From: Myrica gale
Taxonomy: Eukaryota > Streptophyta > Magnoliopsida > Fagales > Myricaceae
Length of the DNA: 64,000 nt
Reading direction: 5' to 3'
NCBI GenBank assembly: GCA_963930655.1
Contig: OZ005605.1
Location: 10,423,501-10,487,500 of the forward strand
Under the pieces are notes generated by a model. The model was not told where the DNA came from. It did no database searches and worked only from the letters and a program-made list of their open reading frames with translations. Below, piece by piece: positions 34,930 to 47,987 of the stretch (the first letter of the stretch is position 1; each line of letters starts with the position of its first letter). The translations under genes were made by a program, and so were the position numbers.

Positions 34930-35401
34930 AAGAAATTCCGAGGTCGGAATTTTTATAAGGAGGGGAGAATGTGAGACCCCGATTTTCTCCTACGTAATTG
35001 CTCATGTATTATTTTATTTTTCCAATGTAATAGTCTTTATTTCCTAATGGGGCTATGTTTTGGCCAATGTATGGCCTAATTTTTATGTTATGGTATTTCG
35101 ATTTAAAATAGGATTTTATTTCATAAAATCTCCTTAAGAAATTTTAATGCCATTTTATCGGATGTATAAATTATATTATATTAAGAGCCGAAATTTGCAA
35201 GTGAGTTCCTCTTTTACAAATTAATATTTTGTTTACCTAATATGATTCATGGACCATATAATTTGAATTATGCTTTAATAATTTCCTTGTATAAAGCCGA
35301 AATTATTAATAGATTGAATACATGGATTAGATATTTTATGTGACATGTAATATTATGATGTGTTCCATATTATTAATAGAAGTCCCATATGAATATTCAA
35401 T

Positions 35402-35643
35402 GATAAGCTATGTAGTTATGTGATAAGTTTAGGAATGATTTAATTGATAAGCACACTTGCTTATCATAGTGATAAGCAAGAATGATAAGTTAGGAAACTT
35501 TTAGAGTGATAAGGCCTTGTGATTATTGTAGAGATAGGCTAAGGCCATTATCACATGATAAGATATCATACTTATAAGGTGATAAGCTATTGGAATGAAT
35601 AGATAAGTAAGAGAACTTATAAAGTGATAAGTTAGGTGATAAG
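35402..35643 (+). promoter_or_regulatory. GATAAG cluster (B2 3' LTR)
   Basis: Same as at 25650-25891. Confidence 0.5.
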
Positions 35644-37953
35644 TGGACTAAGTTGAAAGTTAGTTGCCATTTAATGTGGAAGTAACTAGGATGGTTGGAA
35701 AGCAACCAAACTAGCAAAGGGAAGGCCTTCTACGTGAAAGACAAGGAGGAGAGAAAAATTAAAAGCCATGTGATGTGTAAGAGATGTGTAAGAAGTGTAA
35801 GTGTGTAAGAATTGATGAGACAAGGCATGAGAGTAAAAAGAGAAGAGAAAAGGTGATAAAAGGGGAGTGTATGTCGATGAAGGCATGGAGGAGAGAGAAA
35901 TTTCAAAGAGACAAGGAAGTGATGTGATGAAGGAGTGAAAAGAAAGAAAGAAAAAAAAAAAAGAAAGAAGAAAAGGGAGCTAGGGAATGTCGACCAAGGC
36001 CCCCCCCCCTTTTTTTTCACCATTTTCCATTTCTTTTGCCTTTTCATCTCTCTCTCTCTCTTGTCAATTCACTCTCAAGCTTTATGTCAAAAAGCTTTGG
36101 GAGACTCAATCTCACACAACCCTCTTGCATTTCTCTCTTGACCTAACACTCAAGCATTTCACTCTCAAACTTCCCTCTCTTGGCCGAATCTTACAAGCTT
36201 GCACAACTCTCTCCATTTTTGCTTCCCTTAGCCGAATCTTTCATGCAATGTTCAAGGTTTGCTCTATTTCATCTTGCCTCTAAACCACTTCCATCTAGTT
36301 TGCCAAAACTCATTCCAAAAGCCAAGTAAATCTCTCCTTTTGTTGACAAAAATCCCACCATGAAAACCTAGCCATTTGACACCATTTTTCTTCAAGCTCA
36401 CCATGTCCTCTTCACCACCATAGAGCTTCTTTTAAACCAAGCTTGGTCATTTCTAAGGAGGGTGGACCGAATCTTTGAAGGAGGAGAAGGATAGGAAGAG
36501 TTGGTATAGAGTGAAGGTAAGATTAGTTCATTGATGTTCTTGCCTTAAACATCATAAGTACTAACCATAGATGTTTTATTTTCTAGGTGCTCAAGCTTGG
36601 ACAAACAACAAGGTAAGGCTAAAATGATTTTGTTGGGTTAGCATGAGTGGCCGAATGGCCTATGTATAAGATCTTGAAGTTTTATTTTGATAGATGCCTT
36701 GATGTTGTTAGATCTTGGATGCTTAGGAACCCTAGGTTGTTTACATGCTAGATCTAACCATGGAAACCCTAGATCTAAGGTTGTATGTGAAGAAAAAGGC
36801 AAATGAAGAACAATGTATGCTAAAGGAAGTTAGATCTAAGTTTTGATATGTTGGGTTGATGAAAAATGATATCTTTGTTTAGATCTATGGATATTAGTGT
36901 GAATAAAGAGTAGATCTATTGTTGATGGAATTATTTGATAAAAAGGATTAAGTGTATGCATGCTAGTTAGGTCACAAATGCAAAGGATATGCATGATATG
37001 ATTTTTAGCATGAAAAAGGTAACATTTTGGGTATGGCCGAAAATAAGCTATGTGGATTTTCATGTATAGTTTTGAATATGTGTAGATTTGGACATTGGCC
37101 TTAACATGTGCAAGATTTATGACCTTAAATGCATAGTGGATGATTATGTTAAGTACTGGAAGCATGCATGTTGAAGGAAATAAAGGAAAACTAATCATTG
37201 GGTAAAAACATGTGTTGGCCGAATGTCATGAGTATAGTGTATGGTGTTGGTGCTTTGATTTATAGATATTAGGTTGTGAAATTGTTGATTGGAGGATGGG
37301 ATCACCCTTGGAGAAAAGTTGTGATTAATTGGTGCATAAATGGTAGTGGCCGAAAGTTACAAGAAGTTAACCCTAAGTGCAAATTTATAATTTATGTATT
37401 TTCATTGTTGTGTTGGATAAGAAAATTAGAGTTAGGCTAGTTGGAATAATATTATAGAGCCATGATCTTTATTTAATAGTATTGGAACCCTAGTTAAGTT
37501 TTACTTGGGTTTTATTTGAGGTTTAAAGTCTAAGTTAAGATTTAATCATGAATAATTTATTAATAGTTAGAAATAAGGTTTAATGTAGTACGTGTAATAA
37601 AAGAGACTTAGGTTTAATTCTAAACCTACGAGTATTATTTTAACCCTAATCGAGACACATACATGGATAAATATATTTTTAATGATTTAATAAGCTAAGT
37701 TTTGAATATTGTTAAGGAAAAGAATAAATAATTATTTTGTAATTAAATGAATTTCTGTGATATGTATATATAGATATATATCTCCGATTGATGACTGATT
37801 TCAAAAGAAATGATTTATAATTCTTAAAGTCTAAAAGAATATTTGAATCGCTTGTAGGCGATCCACGTGTCAGTATATACGAACGAGAAGACCAAGTGTA
37901 AGTGGAATAGTAAGTGGATACTGTAAGTGTACAGTAAGTATTCTTTTTCAAAA

Positions 37954-38740
37954 CTGGAATGACACGCTGCATCGTTTCATGAATAAGCATGAATTTTAAG
38001 AAAGCATGACATGATATGAATTTCATGAATAAGCATGAATTTTAAGCAAGTATGAATTTTAAGCAAGCATGACATGACATGTGCATTGCATGAATTTTTC
38101 AAGAAGAAAATTATGCAATGATTTTTATGGGAAGAATATGAGGATTTTTATGAAACGATAAGTTAAGATTAAGGGCACCGGTCGGTACCGTACCATTAAG
38201 ATGGACTCCCATACCGAAGGACATTTATGAGAAGGATGGGAGAATCCAAGAGGCTGTGCAAGCCACACTGAAGGACAATGAGAAGGTGTGGTGCCTCCAA
38301 GGGTCACGTCTAGCCACTGAAGGACATTGAGAAGGTGCGCTAGCTGACCAGATGTAAGTCTCCAAGGGAATTCGGGGACGGTTCCGAAGGGAACGCACAA
38401 CCCTGACTTCAGGGGTCAAATGGAGCGAGCCCGCAAGTAAAAGACATGAGATAATTATGATAAGGCCAACAAGGGCACAAGTACGAAAGAAAGATTTTTA
38501 AGGGCCAAGGGCCAGTTTACAAGCAAGCATGAAAGAAAGTGGTTTTCAAGGGCCTGGGGCCGAAAACAATAAGCAAGAGCATATGCATAACTCATAAGCA
38601 CGCATATGCATCAATTGTTCAAGTTTTATCTTTCTTTCATGATTAAGCAAGCATGAGTCAAGAGCATGATTTAAGTTTACGTTTTTCCCTTACTGAGTCT
38701 TTTTGACTCACGTTTTTTTTTAAAATTGTGTCATTCCAGA
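37954..38740 (+). other. Conserved structured LTR module (B2 3' copy)
   Basis: Identical by eye to the 5' LTR copy; core 38180-38415. Confidence 0.8.
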
Positions 38741-39038
38741 TGTATCAGGTGAAGAGAGTCAGGAGGACTACCTGACCTAGATGCCCAAGATATTAAGTTT
38801 CGAATTTTGTTGATAGTGACATGAGCGTCACTAATTGGGTTCTAATATGTTTAAATATTTGTTTTGTATGAACTTAATGAGAACCCTGATTATGTAAGTA
38901 TTTGCTCAAACCCCTCGCGATCCTGTACGTTTCCGCCGTAACCAAGTAAGAAAATAAGTAAGAACGCTGGAGCCATCCGGGGGATAGCTCGCGGCTGTCA
39001 CGGTCCCTGCGGGATGCCGTTCGGGGCGTGACAAGGGA

Positions 39039-41854
39039 CAACTCCAATTTCTAAAGCACCGTATAGAATGGCACCAGCAGAGTTGAAGGAATTGAAGATT
39101 CAGCTGGAGGATCTATTGGATAAAGGGTTCATTCGACCGAGTGTGTCACCTTGGGGAGCTCCGATCTTGTTCGTGAAGAAGAAAGATGGAAGCCTCAGGA
39201 TGTGCATTGATTACAGGGAGTTGAATAAGGTGACTATCAAGAATAGATACCCGTTGCCTCGCATTGATGATCTATTTGATCAATTGCAAGGGGCACAGGC
39301 ATTCTCGAAGATTGATTTGAGATCGGGATATCACCAGTTGAAGGTGAAGGGGGAGGACATACCGAAGAAGGCATTTCGAACGCGATATGGCCATTACGAA
39401 TTTATGGTGATGCCTTTTGGGCTAACCAATGCTCCAGCCGCATTTATGGATTTGATGAATAGGGTGTTTCGGGAATTCTTAGATAAGTTTGTGGTTGTCT
39501 TTATTGATGACATACTGATTTACTCACGGAATAAGGAGGAACATGAGAAGCATTTAAGGATTGTTCTACAGATTCTTAGGGAGAAGAAGTTGTTTGCCAA
39601 GTTTTCCAAATGTGAGTTTTGGTTGGAACAAGTTCGCTTTTTGGGGCATGTAGTGTCCGGAGAAGGGATTGCCGTGGATCCCGGAAAGGTAGCTGCTATA
39701 TTCAAGTGGCCGAGGCCTACGAATGTGAAGGAAGTAAGAAGTTTTCTGGGATTAGCAGGGTACTATCGGAGGTTTATCAAGGGATTCTCAAAGATGGCCA
39801 AGCCTTTGACGTCTCTAACAAAGAAGAATGTCAAATTTGAATGGACTCATGAGTGTGAGTGGAGCTTCCAAGAGTTAAAGGCCAATTTAGTTACTGCTCC
39901 AGTATTAGCACTACCCTCGGAATATGGAGAGTATGAAATCTATAGCGACGCATCGAAGCAAGGTTTAGGTTGTGTTTTGATGCAAGACAAAAGGGTAATA
40001 GCTTATGCTTCTAGGCAACTGAGGCCTCACGAGATTAATTATCCCACGCATGACTTAGAGTTAGCTGCTGTAGTCTATGCGTTAAAAATATGGAGACATT
40101 ATTTGTATGGGGTTAAATGTGAGATATTCACCGATCATAAGAGTCTTAAGTATTTTAACACCCAGAAAGAGCTGAACATGAGACAGCGGCGATGGTTAGA
40201 GTTGATTAAAGATTATGATTGCACAATAAGTTATCACCCTGGAAAAGCCAATGTGGTGGCCGACGCATTAAGTAGGAAGTCGGCAGAAACAAGTTCAGTA
40301 GAGGCAAGTTCAATGGAGGTGGTGCCCGAGGAAATCAGGAGAGACTTAAAAAGGGCAGAGATTGTGCTTATCATTGCCGATCAGTTTGTCTCCATTGCAG
40401 GGCTCTCGTTGCAACCTACCCTGGAGGAGCAGATTCGAGAGGCCCAGAAGAATGATAAGGTGATTGAAGGGATTAGAGAGCGAATTGAGAAAAAGGAAGA
40501 CCCCGACTTTGGAGATAAGGATGAGTTATTACGATATCGAGGCAGAATTTGTGTGCCAAGTACAAGGGAGATTAAAGACTTGATTCTAGCAGAGGCTCAT
40601 TCTACGCCTTATACCATCCATCCAGGAGGCACGAAGATGTATCAAGATATTAAGAAGGTCTTTTGGTGGCCTAATATGAAGCGGGAGATAGCCGAGTATG
40701 TGGCTCGATGTTTGACTTGCCAGAAGGTGAAAGCCGAGCACCAGAGGCCAGCAGGAACACTAAAGCCTCTAGAGATCCCTGAATGGAAGTGGGAAGGGAT
40801 AGCCATGGATTTCGTAGTGGGGTTGCCTCGAACTACTTCGGGTTACGATGCTATATGGGTGATCGTGGACCGACTAACCAAGTCGGCACACTTCTTACCC
40901 ATTAAGGTGAAGTATGCCCCGGAGAAGTTAGCGGAGATTTATCTTCAAGAGATTGTCAGATTACATGGAGTGCCTAAGAGCATAGTGTCGGATAGAGATC
41001 CGAGATTTACATCGAGATTCTGGAAATGATTGCAGGAGTCATTGGGAACTCGGTTGAATTTTAGTACCGCTTTCCACCCACAGACAGATGGGCAGTCGGA
41101 AAGGACTATACAAATTCTGGAGGATATGCTCAGGGCTTGCGTTGTGGATTTCAAAGGAGGATGGGCTCAATACTTGCCTTTAGCGGAATTCGCGTACAAT
41201 AACAGTTTTCAAGCAAGTATTGGTATGGCACCCTATGAAGCCTTGTATGGGAGGAGGTGTAGATCACCTTTGTATTGGGATGAGGTAGGCGAAAGAAGGA
41301 TGTTAGGGCCGGAAATAGTTTCAGAGACACGGGAAAAGATCCAAGTAATCAAAGATAGGCTTGTGACAGCCCAATGCAGGCAGAAGAGCTATGCTGATAA
41401 TCGAAGAAGAGAACTTGAAATTGAGGCTGGGAGCAAAGTATTTCTGAAGATTTCTCCGAAGAAGGGGATAACGAGATTTGGAAAAAAAGGGAAGCTCCAA
41501 CCCAGATTCATAGGACCCTTTGAGATCCTAGATAGAGTTGGGCCCGTGGCGTACAGGTTGGCCCTACCCCCTTGTTTAGAGGGAGTTCACAATGTGTTTC
41601 ATGTATCGCTCCTAAGGAAGTATGTAACTGACCCTACCCATGTATTAGATTATGAGCCTTTGCAGGTTAGAGAAAACCTTACGTATGTGGAAGAACCTAT
41701 AAGGGTTTTGGATAGGAAGGAGCAGCAACTGAGGACCAAAACCATACCTCTTGTTAAGGTCTTGTGGAGAAACCACGGAGTAGAAGAGGCCTCATGGGAG
41801 TTAGAAAGTGAAATGTACTCGAAATATCCCCACTTACGGGAAGGACAAAGTTAA
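39039..41854 (+). pseudogene. A2 pol, 3' part (RT to chromodomain, fossil)
   Basis: Continues A2 coding DNA right of B2. RT ([18 protein letters not shown] near 39500-39530), RNase H ([12 protein letters not shown]), integrase ([37 protein letters not shown]) and chromodomain ([16 protein letters not shown]). It is almost identical to the A1 pol at 655-3475. About one lesion besides the B2 insertion. Confidence 0.92.
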
Positions 41855-42113
41855 GAAGGATAATGTTAGAATTTCGATATGACTTGCCTGATCTGTTTTT
41901 TTTCTTTTCATTGATACCTTTATGTTGTCTCACTATACATATGAGCTATAGTGCTATGTTGAAGTATATATAAAGGCATATATGTGTGTATTATGATAAC
42001 GTTAGTTGTGGGGCCAGTTCGAGTATTCACCCGTCCTAGACCTCCACCATCAGGACAAATCTCTGGTAAGGAAGATTGAATTCCGAGGACGGAATTTTAT
42101 AAGGAGGGGAGGA
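41855..42113 (+). other. A2 3' spacer, hairpin and polypurine tract
   Basis: Same as A1 3476-3729: palindrome ATTCCG AGGA CGGAAT (about 42080-42095) and the purine run 42101-42113 abutting the LTR. Confidence 0.75.
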
Positions 42114-42216
42114 TGTGAGATCCCGAATTTACTTATGTCATTGTATAGGAGAGAGAGATTTTGCTATGATTTTCCTCAGGATGTAGGTATGTTTTAATTG
42201 GTGATTTTTGAGGTAA

Positions 42217-42675
42217 GTGTCGACACATTGGAACATAGTGTCGACACATTATACTAACACCCGAAAGTTTACCTTTTCCTGGAGACCAAAGTGAATTTTG
42301 ACTAAGGGTTGTAAGTGTCGACACTTTGAGTCATAGTGTCGACACATTAGACTGATACCCGAGCGTTTATATCTTTCCGGAACTAGAGTGATTTTTACTA
42401 AGTGTTGGAAGTGTCGACACCTTGAGTGATGGTGTCGACACATCCAACTGAAACCCGAGAGTTCGCCTTTTTCCAGAACTCCTGTGGATTTTGACCAAGT
42501 GATGGAAGTGTCGACACCTTGAGTGATGGTGTCGACACATCTAATTGAAACCCGAGAGTTTACATTTTTTCCACTATGGCTAAGTGTTGGAAGTGTCGAC
42601 ACCTTGAGTGATGGTGTCGACACATCTTACTAAATATGTTGTAAGTGTCGACACCTTGAGTGATGGTGTCGACAC
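42217..42675. repeat. Paired GTGTCGACAC palindromes (A2 3' LTR)
   Basis: Six pairs with 11-bp inner spacers, as in the other A LTRs. Confidence 0.9.
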
Positions 42676-42971
42676 ATATAACTACATTCCGGAATTTTAC
42701 CGGTTTGAAATACGCGAGTTGAAATTTTTGAAGTAGGGGGAGGGCAAACTTGTCTTTTCCCCAACCATTTTCACGCCTATTACTCTCTCCCCCTTTGCCG
42801 AACACTTCATTTTTCCCCTCTCTCTTCAGCCTTTTCATTTTCCCTTGCCCTAAGTCACCCACCCGAAAGAAGAAGAAGGAAGAAGGAGAGGAAGAAGGAG
42901 AAGAAGAAGAAGAAGAAAAGAAGGAGGAAGAGGAGAGAAGCGAGGTAAATCCTTGCTGGCCGAAAATCGTG

Positions 42972-43004
<33 letters not shown>

Positions 43005-43974
43005 TCTCTTCTTGTTTCTTTTGTTGGTTGGTTGTGGTTTGATGGTAATTTGTCTAAGTAGTGTTCTCCTTGTGATTCATGGATGTTTAGTGTGGATCTA
43101 GGTATGTTCAAGGTAGATCTTGTAAGTGTAGCATAGATTTTTACATGAGAACATGTGGAAAAATGACTAGATCTGAAATGAGGGTTCAAGAGAAATTGGT
43201 TATATGCTCTAGGTGTTTGATAAAAGGCCTAAGAGGGGATTGAAACCTAAGTTGAGCAAGTATGGCCGAATCTAGGGTTTGATGCATTAGATTGTGTATG
43301 TATGCTAGTGATATTGAGAACCACAAAGCCCTAAGTGTTAGGGATATGTTCAGATCTGGGAAAATAGGCAAGAGGACCAATAACGCACACTAGGTGTTTG
43401 GTAAACAGCCCAAGAGAAATGGGTACATGCAATGGTGTTAACTTGATAATTATGGAACCATGATTTGGTTGTAAACTTCGAGTTGAAGTTGTAAGTGGGA
43501 GGAAGGTGAGAGTATAGTTGTTGTTATGAGATGTTAAGTTAGCCTTGGATGTTGGTTGTGACATGTTGGATGTTGGTTGTGACATGTAGAGATTCGGATT
43601 TTGGTTGTTGGAGATTGTTGTGATTTCTGGAGTTACATATGCAGATTTCAAGGCTGGAATAGAAAGTGTGTTTTGTTGCATTGGTGGTTATCTCTTGATA
43701 TTTTAGTCCAATTTTACGGGGTTGGTCTTGGAATTTGTTTCAAGTTAAGAAAGAGAGCGTTTTAAGATAACTTGCATGTGAATTAGAGGTATGACGAATA
43801 TGTTATGGTATGAAAAATTAGTGTGAGGGTCTATTAAAACAGATTCGTGTGAGTAATGTATTGATTACTATATACGTTTAGTGAACCTATGAATGACAAT
43901 AGTACGGTTCATTGTAGGTAACGAGACACTCGATACTCAAGCAAGCCTAAGGTAAGTGAAAATCTTTACAAACT

Positions 43975-44688
43975 GGAATGATACACTGCATGAAGAATAT
44001 TCATGAATAAGCATATCAAGCATGACATTACCAAGCACGACATGAATGCATCATGATCATTTGCATTCATTTTCCTCATGAGAAATGAGACATTTTATGC
44101 AAATGAAAGTACCATTTTTATGCTACTTTATGACAAGTTTTATGACAAGTTAATTAACGAACCCAAGTCGGTCGGTACCGTACCAAGTCAAGAAGGTGCA
44201 TCCATTCCGAAGGACGTTTACGTGAAGGATGGATGTCACCTAGGACACCCATACCGAAGGATGCTTGCAAGAAGGATGGGTAGTCCATGAGGTAAGTGCA
44301 ATCACACTGAAGGATGCTTGCAAGAAGGTGTGAACCTCAAGGGTCGTGTCTAGCCACTGAAGGACGAATGAGAGAAGGTGAGCTAGCTCGACCATATGTA
44401 AGGTCCCTAAGGGAAATAAGGGACTGTTCCTACGGGAACGCACAACCCTGATGTCAGGGGTAAAAGAGGGCAAGCACAAGATAAGATGTGAATCGATTTT
44501 TACAAAAGCAAGAGTAAATGCATGTGCATTATACATGCATCACGTTTCATAATCAGGCATGCAGCGCATTATGTTTACATGACTATGATTACAAGTTCAA
44601 GTGCATGCTTACAATTTCAACCCATGTTTTAGCTATAATTCCTTACTGAGTCTTTCGACTCACAGTTTTAAATTGTATCATTCCAGAT
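43975..44688 (+). other. Conserved structured LTR module (A2 3' copy)
   Basis: Arms near 43975 and ending near 44688; core 44170-44460, hairpins as in A1. Located inside the 3' LTR. Confidence 0.8.
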
Positions 44689-45090
44689 GATGTTACAGGG
44701 GTGGAATCTTAAGAAGAGGACCTTGAACCCTAGGAGAAGGGTTGATGAAATGTTTCTCTTGTTTGCTAACGTTAGGAGATTTAGCTAATTTTTGTAAAAG
44801 CCGGCATGAGCCACCGTGATGTGGTGGTCATGGGTTTCATTTGGCTTAGTTAGTTAATGTTTTAAACTGGTTGATATTTTGAGAATATGTTTAACAACCT
44901 TGAGTTATCAATGGAAAGTATGTTCTTATGCACGTTATACGCTAGCATTATAAGGCTTCTTTTTAACATTGAAGCATCAACGTCTTTTCCGCTGCAAGTA
45001 TAGTAGTAAGTACGCTGGAGCGTCCGATGCCGGGAATGCTCGCGGCTGTCATTAGCCTCGTTTAGCTAGCGTTCGGAGCGTGACATACAT

Positions 45091-46260
45091 GGTGAAGCTA
45101 TCCTATGCAAAATTTCATTTTGATATATTAGGGTGAATACACTTATTGTCGTGGCCCTTTCCCCCAATTCTGGGGTGAGATTCTTTGAATCTTACACATG
45201 GGCTAGGATGTCTGATGTAGAGCCCATTGAGATCCTCAGGGTTGTATTAGATAACCCTGAATTGGATGAGATTGTGAAGCCAGTGGTTACTGATTTTGAT
45301 GTACATAGGAGATTGCTCCATCACATGGTCTGTAACATCATTCTTCCTAGGACGGGAAAGTTTGAATATGTTACTTTTCTTGCTATGTTTGTGATGTACT
45401 GCCTGATTACGAGGCACCAGATGAATATTGGCCACTCCTTCTGAATCATATGAAGGCAGCTTATGAAAAGAAAAGACAATGATTGCCTTATGGTATGCTC
45501 TTCTCTCGATTGTTTGATCTGGATGATGTTGAGACAAATGGTGAAGAATGGGAAAAGCCAAAGGTCTATAGGGAATACAATCAGAAGACTTTGCGTCTTA
45601 TGGGTTTCGTTCAGAATGAATATGATCAGTGGGTTAAGAAGGCAGTGGCAACACCTTCTTCGAATATTCAAGAAGAATAAGCTAAGGAAGAAGAAACTGA
45701 AGAAGAGGATCTAGAGAAATTGGAGCCAGTGGCTGATGAAGATAGACCAGAGAGTTAGATTCCAGTTCCAGCCTCTCCACGTACTCCATATACTCCTACA
45801 ACGGGCAGATCAGTGTCTCTGGGATCTCAGGATGCTAGGCTGGGCCTACTGGAAGCTTCAATGTCAGATCTCAAGGAATAGGTGTTCTTGGTCATTGCGA
45901 CATGTGGACTAGGTTTGATGGGATCAAATGCATTCTTTTCTCTCACACTTCAGACTTGGAGATCATTACTCATAGACTCCCTACCATTATGACAACCTGT
46001 TCACTATGTTTCGGGCAACATTATGGGATTGGTGGAAGACGTTCAGCGGACACACTAATGATTTGAAGAAGTCTACAGACATCATGATTTCTACCTTTGA
46101 CAAAGTTGCTACAACTATAACTCATTATGTTAATGTCTTCAACGACTCAGATCTGTATCTGCGTCCCTACATGATTGCTTGGCTTAACTAGTTTAGCCAA
46201 TCGTGGACAAATTTCATGGAAGAGTATCTGTCCCATCAGAGTTCTCAAGCTTAGCCCTTA
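45091..46260 (+). pseudogene. Envelope-like region, right half (fossil)
   Basis: Right of the A2 insertion. Pieces include RVVLDNPELDEIVKPVVTDFDVHRRLLHHMVCNI and RTGKFEYVTFLAMFVMYCLIT (45230-45420), then a Glu-rich stretch (about 45665-45750). They resemble the plant transposon-protein domain found in Sirevirus extra ORFs. Several breaks. Whether it ever encoded a true envelope is doubtful; no clear membrane anchor is visible. Confidence 0.5.
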
Positions 46261-46715
46261 CCCTTTCCATTTACCTTACCCTCCCTCTCTTTTTGATGAT
46301 GTCAAAGGGGAAAAAGTATATGTACTACTGTCGTACTTTTAAGCTTTGAGATACGATACATTCCATTTCATTGCATCTTCATATATCTTTGTAATTGATT
46401 GACTTTGATTGATATATTGTCACGCCCCAAACGCAATCCCGCAGGGCCAATGACAGCAGCGAGCAATCCCGAGGGAAAGCCCCAGCGAGCTTAATCATAC
46501 ATACAGTGGAATAGAATCGAGAGAGGGATGGGCCAAAACTCATCATAACTAATCTTACATATTAGGTTTCAAGGAAGTAGTAGCTTGATTACATAACACA
46601 TGGAATTGCATAACCTAAGTGACAGACCATAACGGTCAACAGTCACCACAACAAAATATATAACGTCTTCTTTCTTAAGACAGATAGTCTTCCTGACTTC
46701 CTTCACCTGAAACAT

Positions 46716-47381
46716 CTGGAATGATACATTTTGAAAACTGTGAGTCAAAAGACTCAGTAAGGGAAAATGTAAACTTGTAAACATGAGTTTATGACTTGAA
46801 CATGAATAAACGTAAATCTTGATGCACAAGCATGCTTCATGGTTGCATATGCACATGTACTTGCTCTTGAAAATGTATGCTTGCACTTGTAACAATCTTG
46901 ATCTTGAAAAACATTGTCTGGAACTTGAAAATGACACATGGTCCTTGAAAAGTATTTTCTTCTTGACTTGTTGGCTACTTATGCTCCATTTAACCCCTGA
47001 AGTCAGGGTTGTGCGTTCCCATCGGAACCGTCTCCCTTTCCCTTGGGGACATTTCATTTGGTCGAGCAAGCCCACCTTCTCGCATTCTTCCTTCAGTGGC
47101 TAGACACAACCCTTGGAGGTCCACACCTTCTTGCATTCATCTTTCAGTGTGGTTGCACTTACCTCTAGGGTTCACCCATCCTTCTCGCATTCTTCCTTCG
47201 GTATGGGTGCCCTTCTTGATGGTACGGTACCGACCAGAGTCCTTAACTTAACTTGACTTATAAAACTTTCATATATCATTGCATAAAACTTCTTTTAGAA
47301 ATCATGCAATGCTCATGTCATGTCATGGTTGCCTATGATGCCATGCTTGCTCATGTAAAATCATGTTGTGTATCATTCCAG
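46716..47381 (-). other. Conserved structured LTR module (C copy, minus strand)
   Basis: On the minus strand: CTGGAATGATACA (47381-47369) to TGTATCATTCCAG (46728-46716). Core 47235-46994: ACCCATAC/GATGGGT, CCACAC/GTGTGG within GAGGT/ACCTC, AGCCAC/GTGGGCT, GTTCC-GATG-GGAAC, CCCTG-ACTT-CAGGG. The hairpin TGAGTC-TTTT-GACTCA lies at about 46743-46758. Confidence 0.8.
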
Positions 47382-47987
47382 TTTTCGTAAAAATGTAAGT
47401 TTATACTTACTCCACTTACCTTGCGTCTCTTGATATTCGGATGGTGCTTCGCTACAAGCGAGTTACATACGTTACATAATATTTGGAGAATTAATCAAAC
47501 AAACATACAAATACTTCTAAGTGTCCTCGGTTTTCCAAAATTACATATATTTGAAATATGATTTCATTTACAAAATATTACTTTAACTAGTTTTCGTAAA
47601 ACAATTGAAGAAAGACAATTAAACATGAGCATCAAACATCTCCAATCCAGTTGCTAAAGGGACCACTATGAAATACTCAATCAACTAGGTACACTTGCTC
47701 TTCCCATTGACATTATTGATTTCAAGTCTATTCATGAAATTCAGCAACAACAACTCATGCTAAGAATCTCAAGCCAAATCAGCAACCTATATAAGTTGTC
47801 TAGCTTAATATCCCTTATTCCATACTTCACCTCATACTATGCCTGGACTAATGATAATCGAATTCCCGCCATCCTAACCTCAATAACTTCGTAACTAAGT
47901 TTATTAAACTAGCCTAAATGCTAGAGTTCACAAGTCTTCAATTGGAACTCCAAATTCAACATATATGGAATTTAACAGGGCCCGTTC

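Larger units (their letters stand above)
25218..39033 (+). mobile_element. Tekay/Del-type Ty3/gypsy element B2, complete-ended and very young
   Basis: 13,816 bp inserted in A2 coding DNA with target duplication AGGGA (25213-25217 and 39034-39038). LTRs 25218-29279 (4062 bp) and 34970-39033 (4064 bp); the only differences I noticed are one base each in an A run and a C run, so the insertion is very recent, younger than A2 as its nesting demands. Parts: PBS 29287, gag-pol 29419-33900, accessory ORF 34066-34929, polypurine tract about 34955-34969. The LTRs look fresh, yet gag and the protease region carry a few breaks (about three), so it probably moved with proteins supplied by relatives. Confidence 0.95.
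34970..39033 (+). repeat. B2 3' LTR
   Basis: 4064 bp, effectively identical to the 5' LTR apart from two homopolymer lengths. GATAAG cluster 35402-35643; module core 38180-38415. Confidence 0.95.
20389..45085 (+). mobile_element. Tekay/Del-type Ty3/gypsy element A2, complete-ended, containing B2
   Basis: LTRs at 20389-23365 and 42114-45085, 5-bp target duplication TACAT (20384-20388 and 45086-45090), PBS at 23372, polypurine tract 42101-42113. Without B2 and its duplicated AGGGA the element would be about 10.9 kb. By eye the LTRs differ by about six substitutions and one short indel over 2.97 kb, roughly 0.2%; at common plant rates near 1e-8 per site per year this is of the order of 0.1 million years. 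Coding capacity is broken by B2 and by about one further lesion. It entered the envelope-like part of the Sirevirus-like element. Confidence 0.95.
42114..45085 (+). repeat. A2 3' LTR
   Basis: 2972 bp; palindrome array 42217-42675, CT microsatellite about 42975-43002, module core 44170-44460; followed by the target duplication TACAT. Confidence 0.95.
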
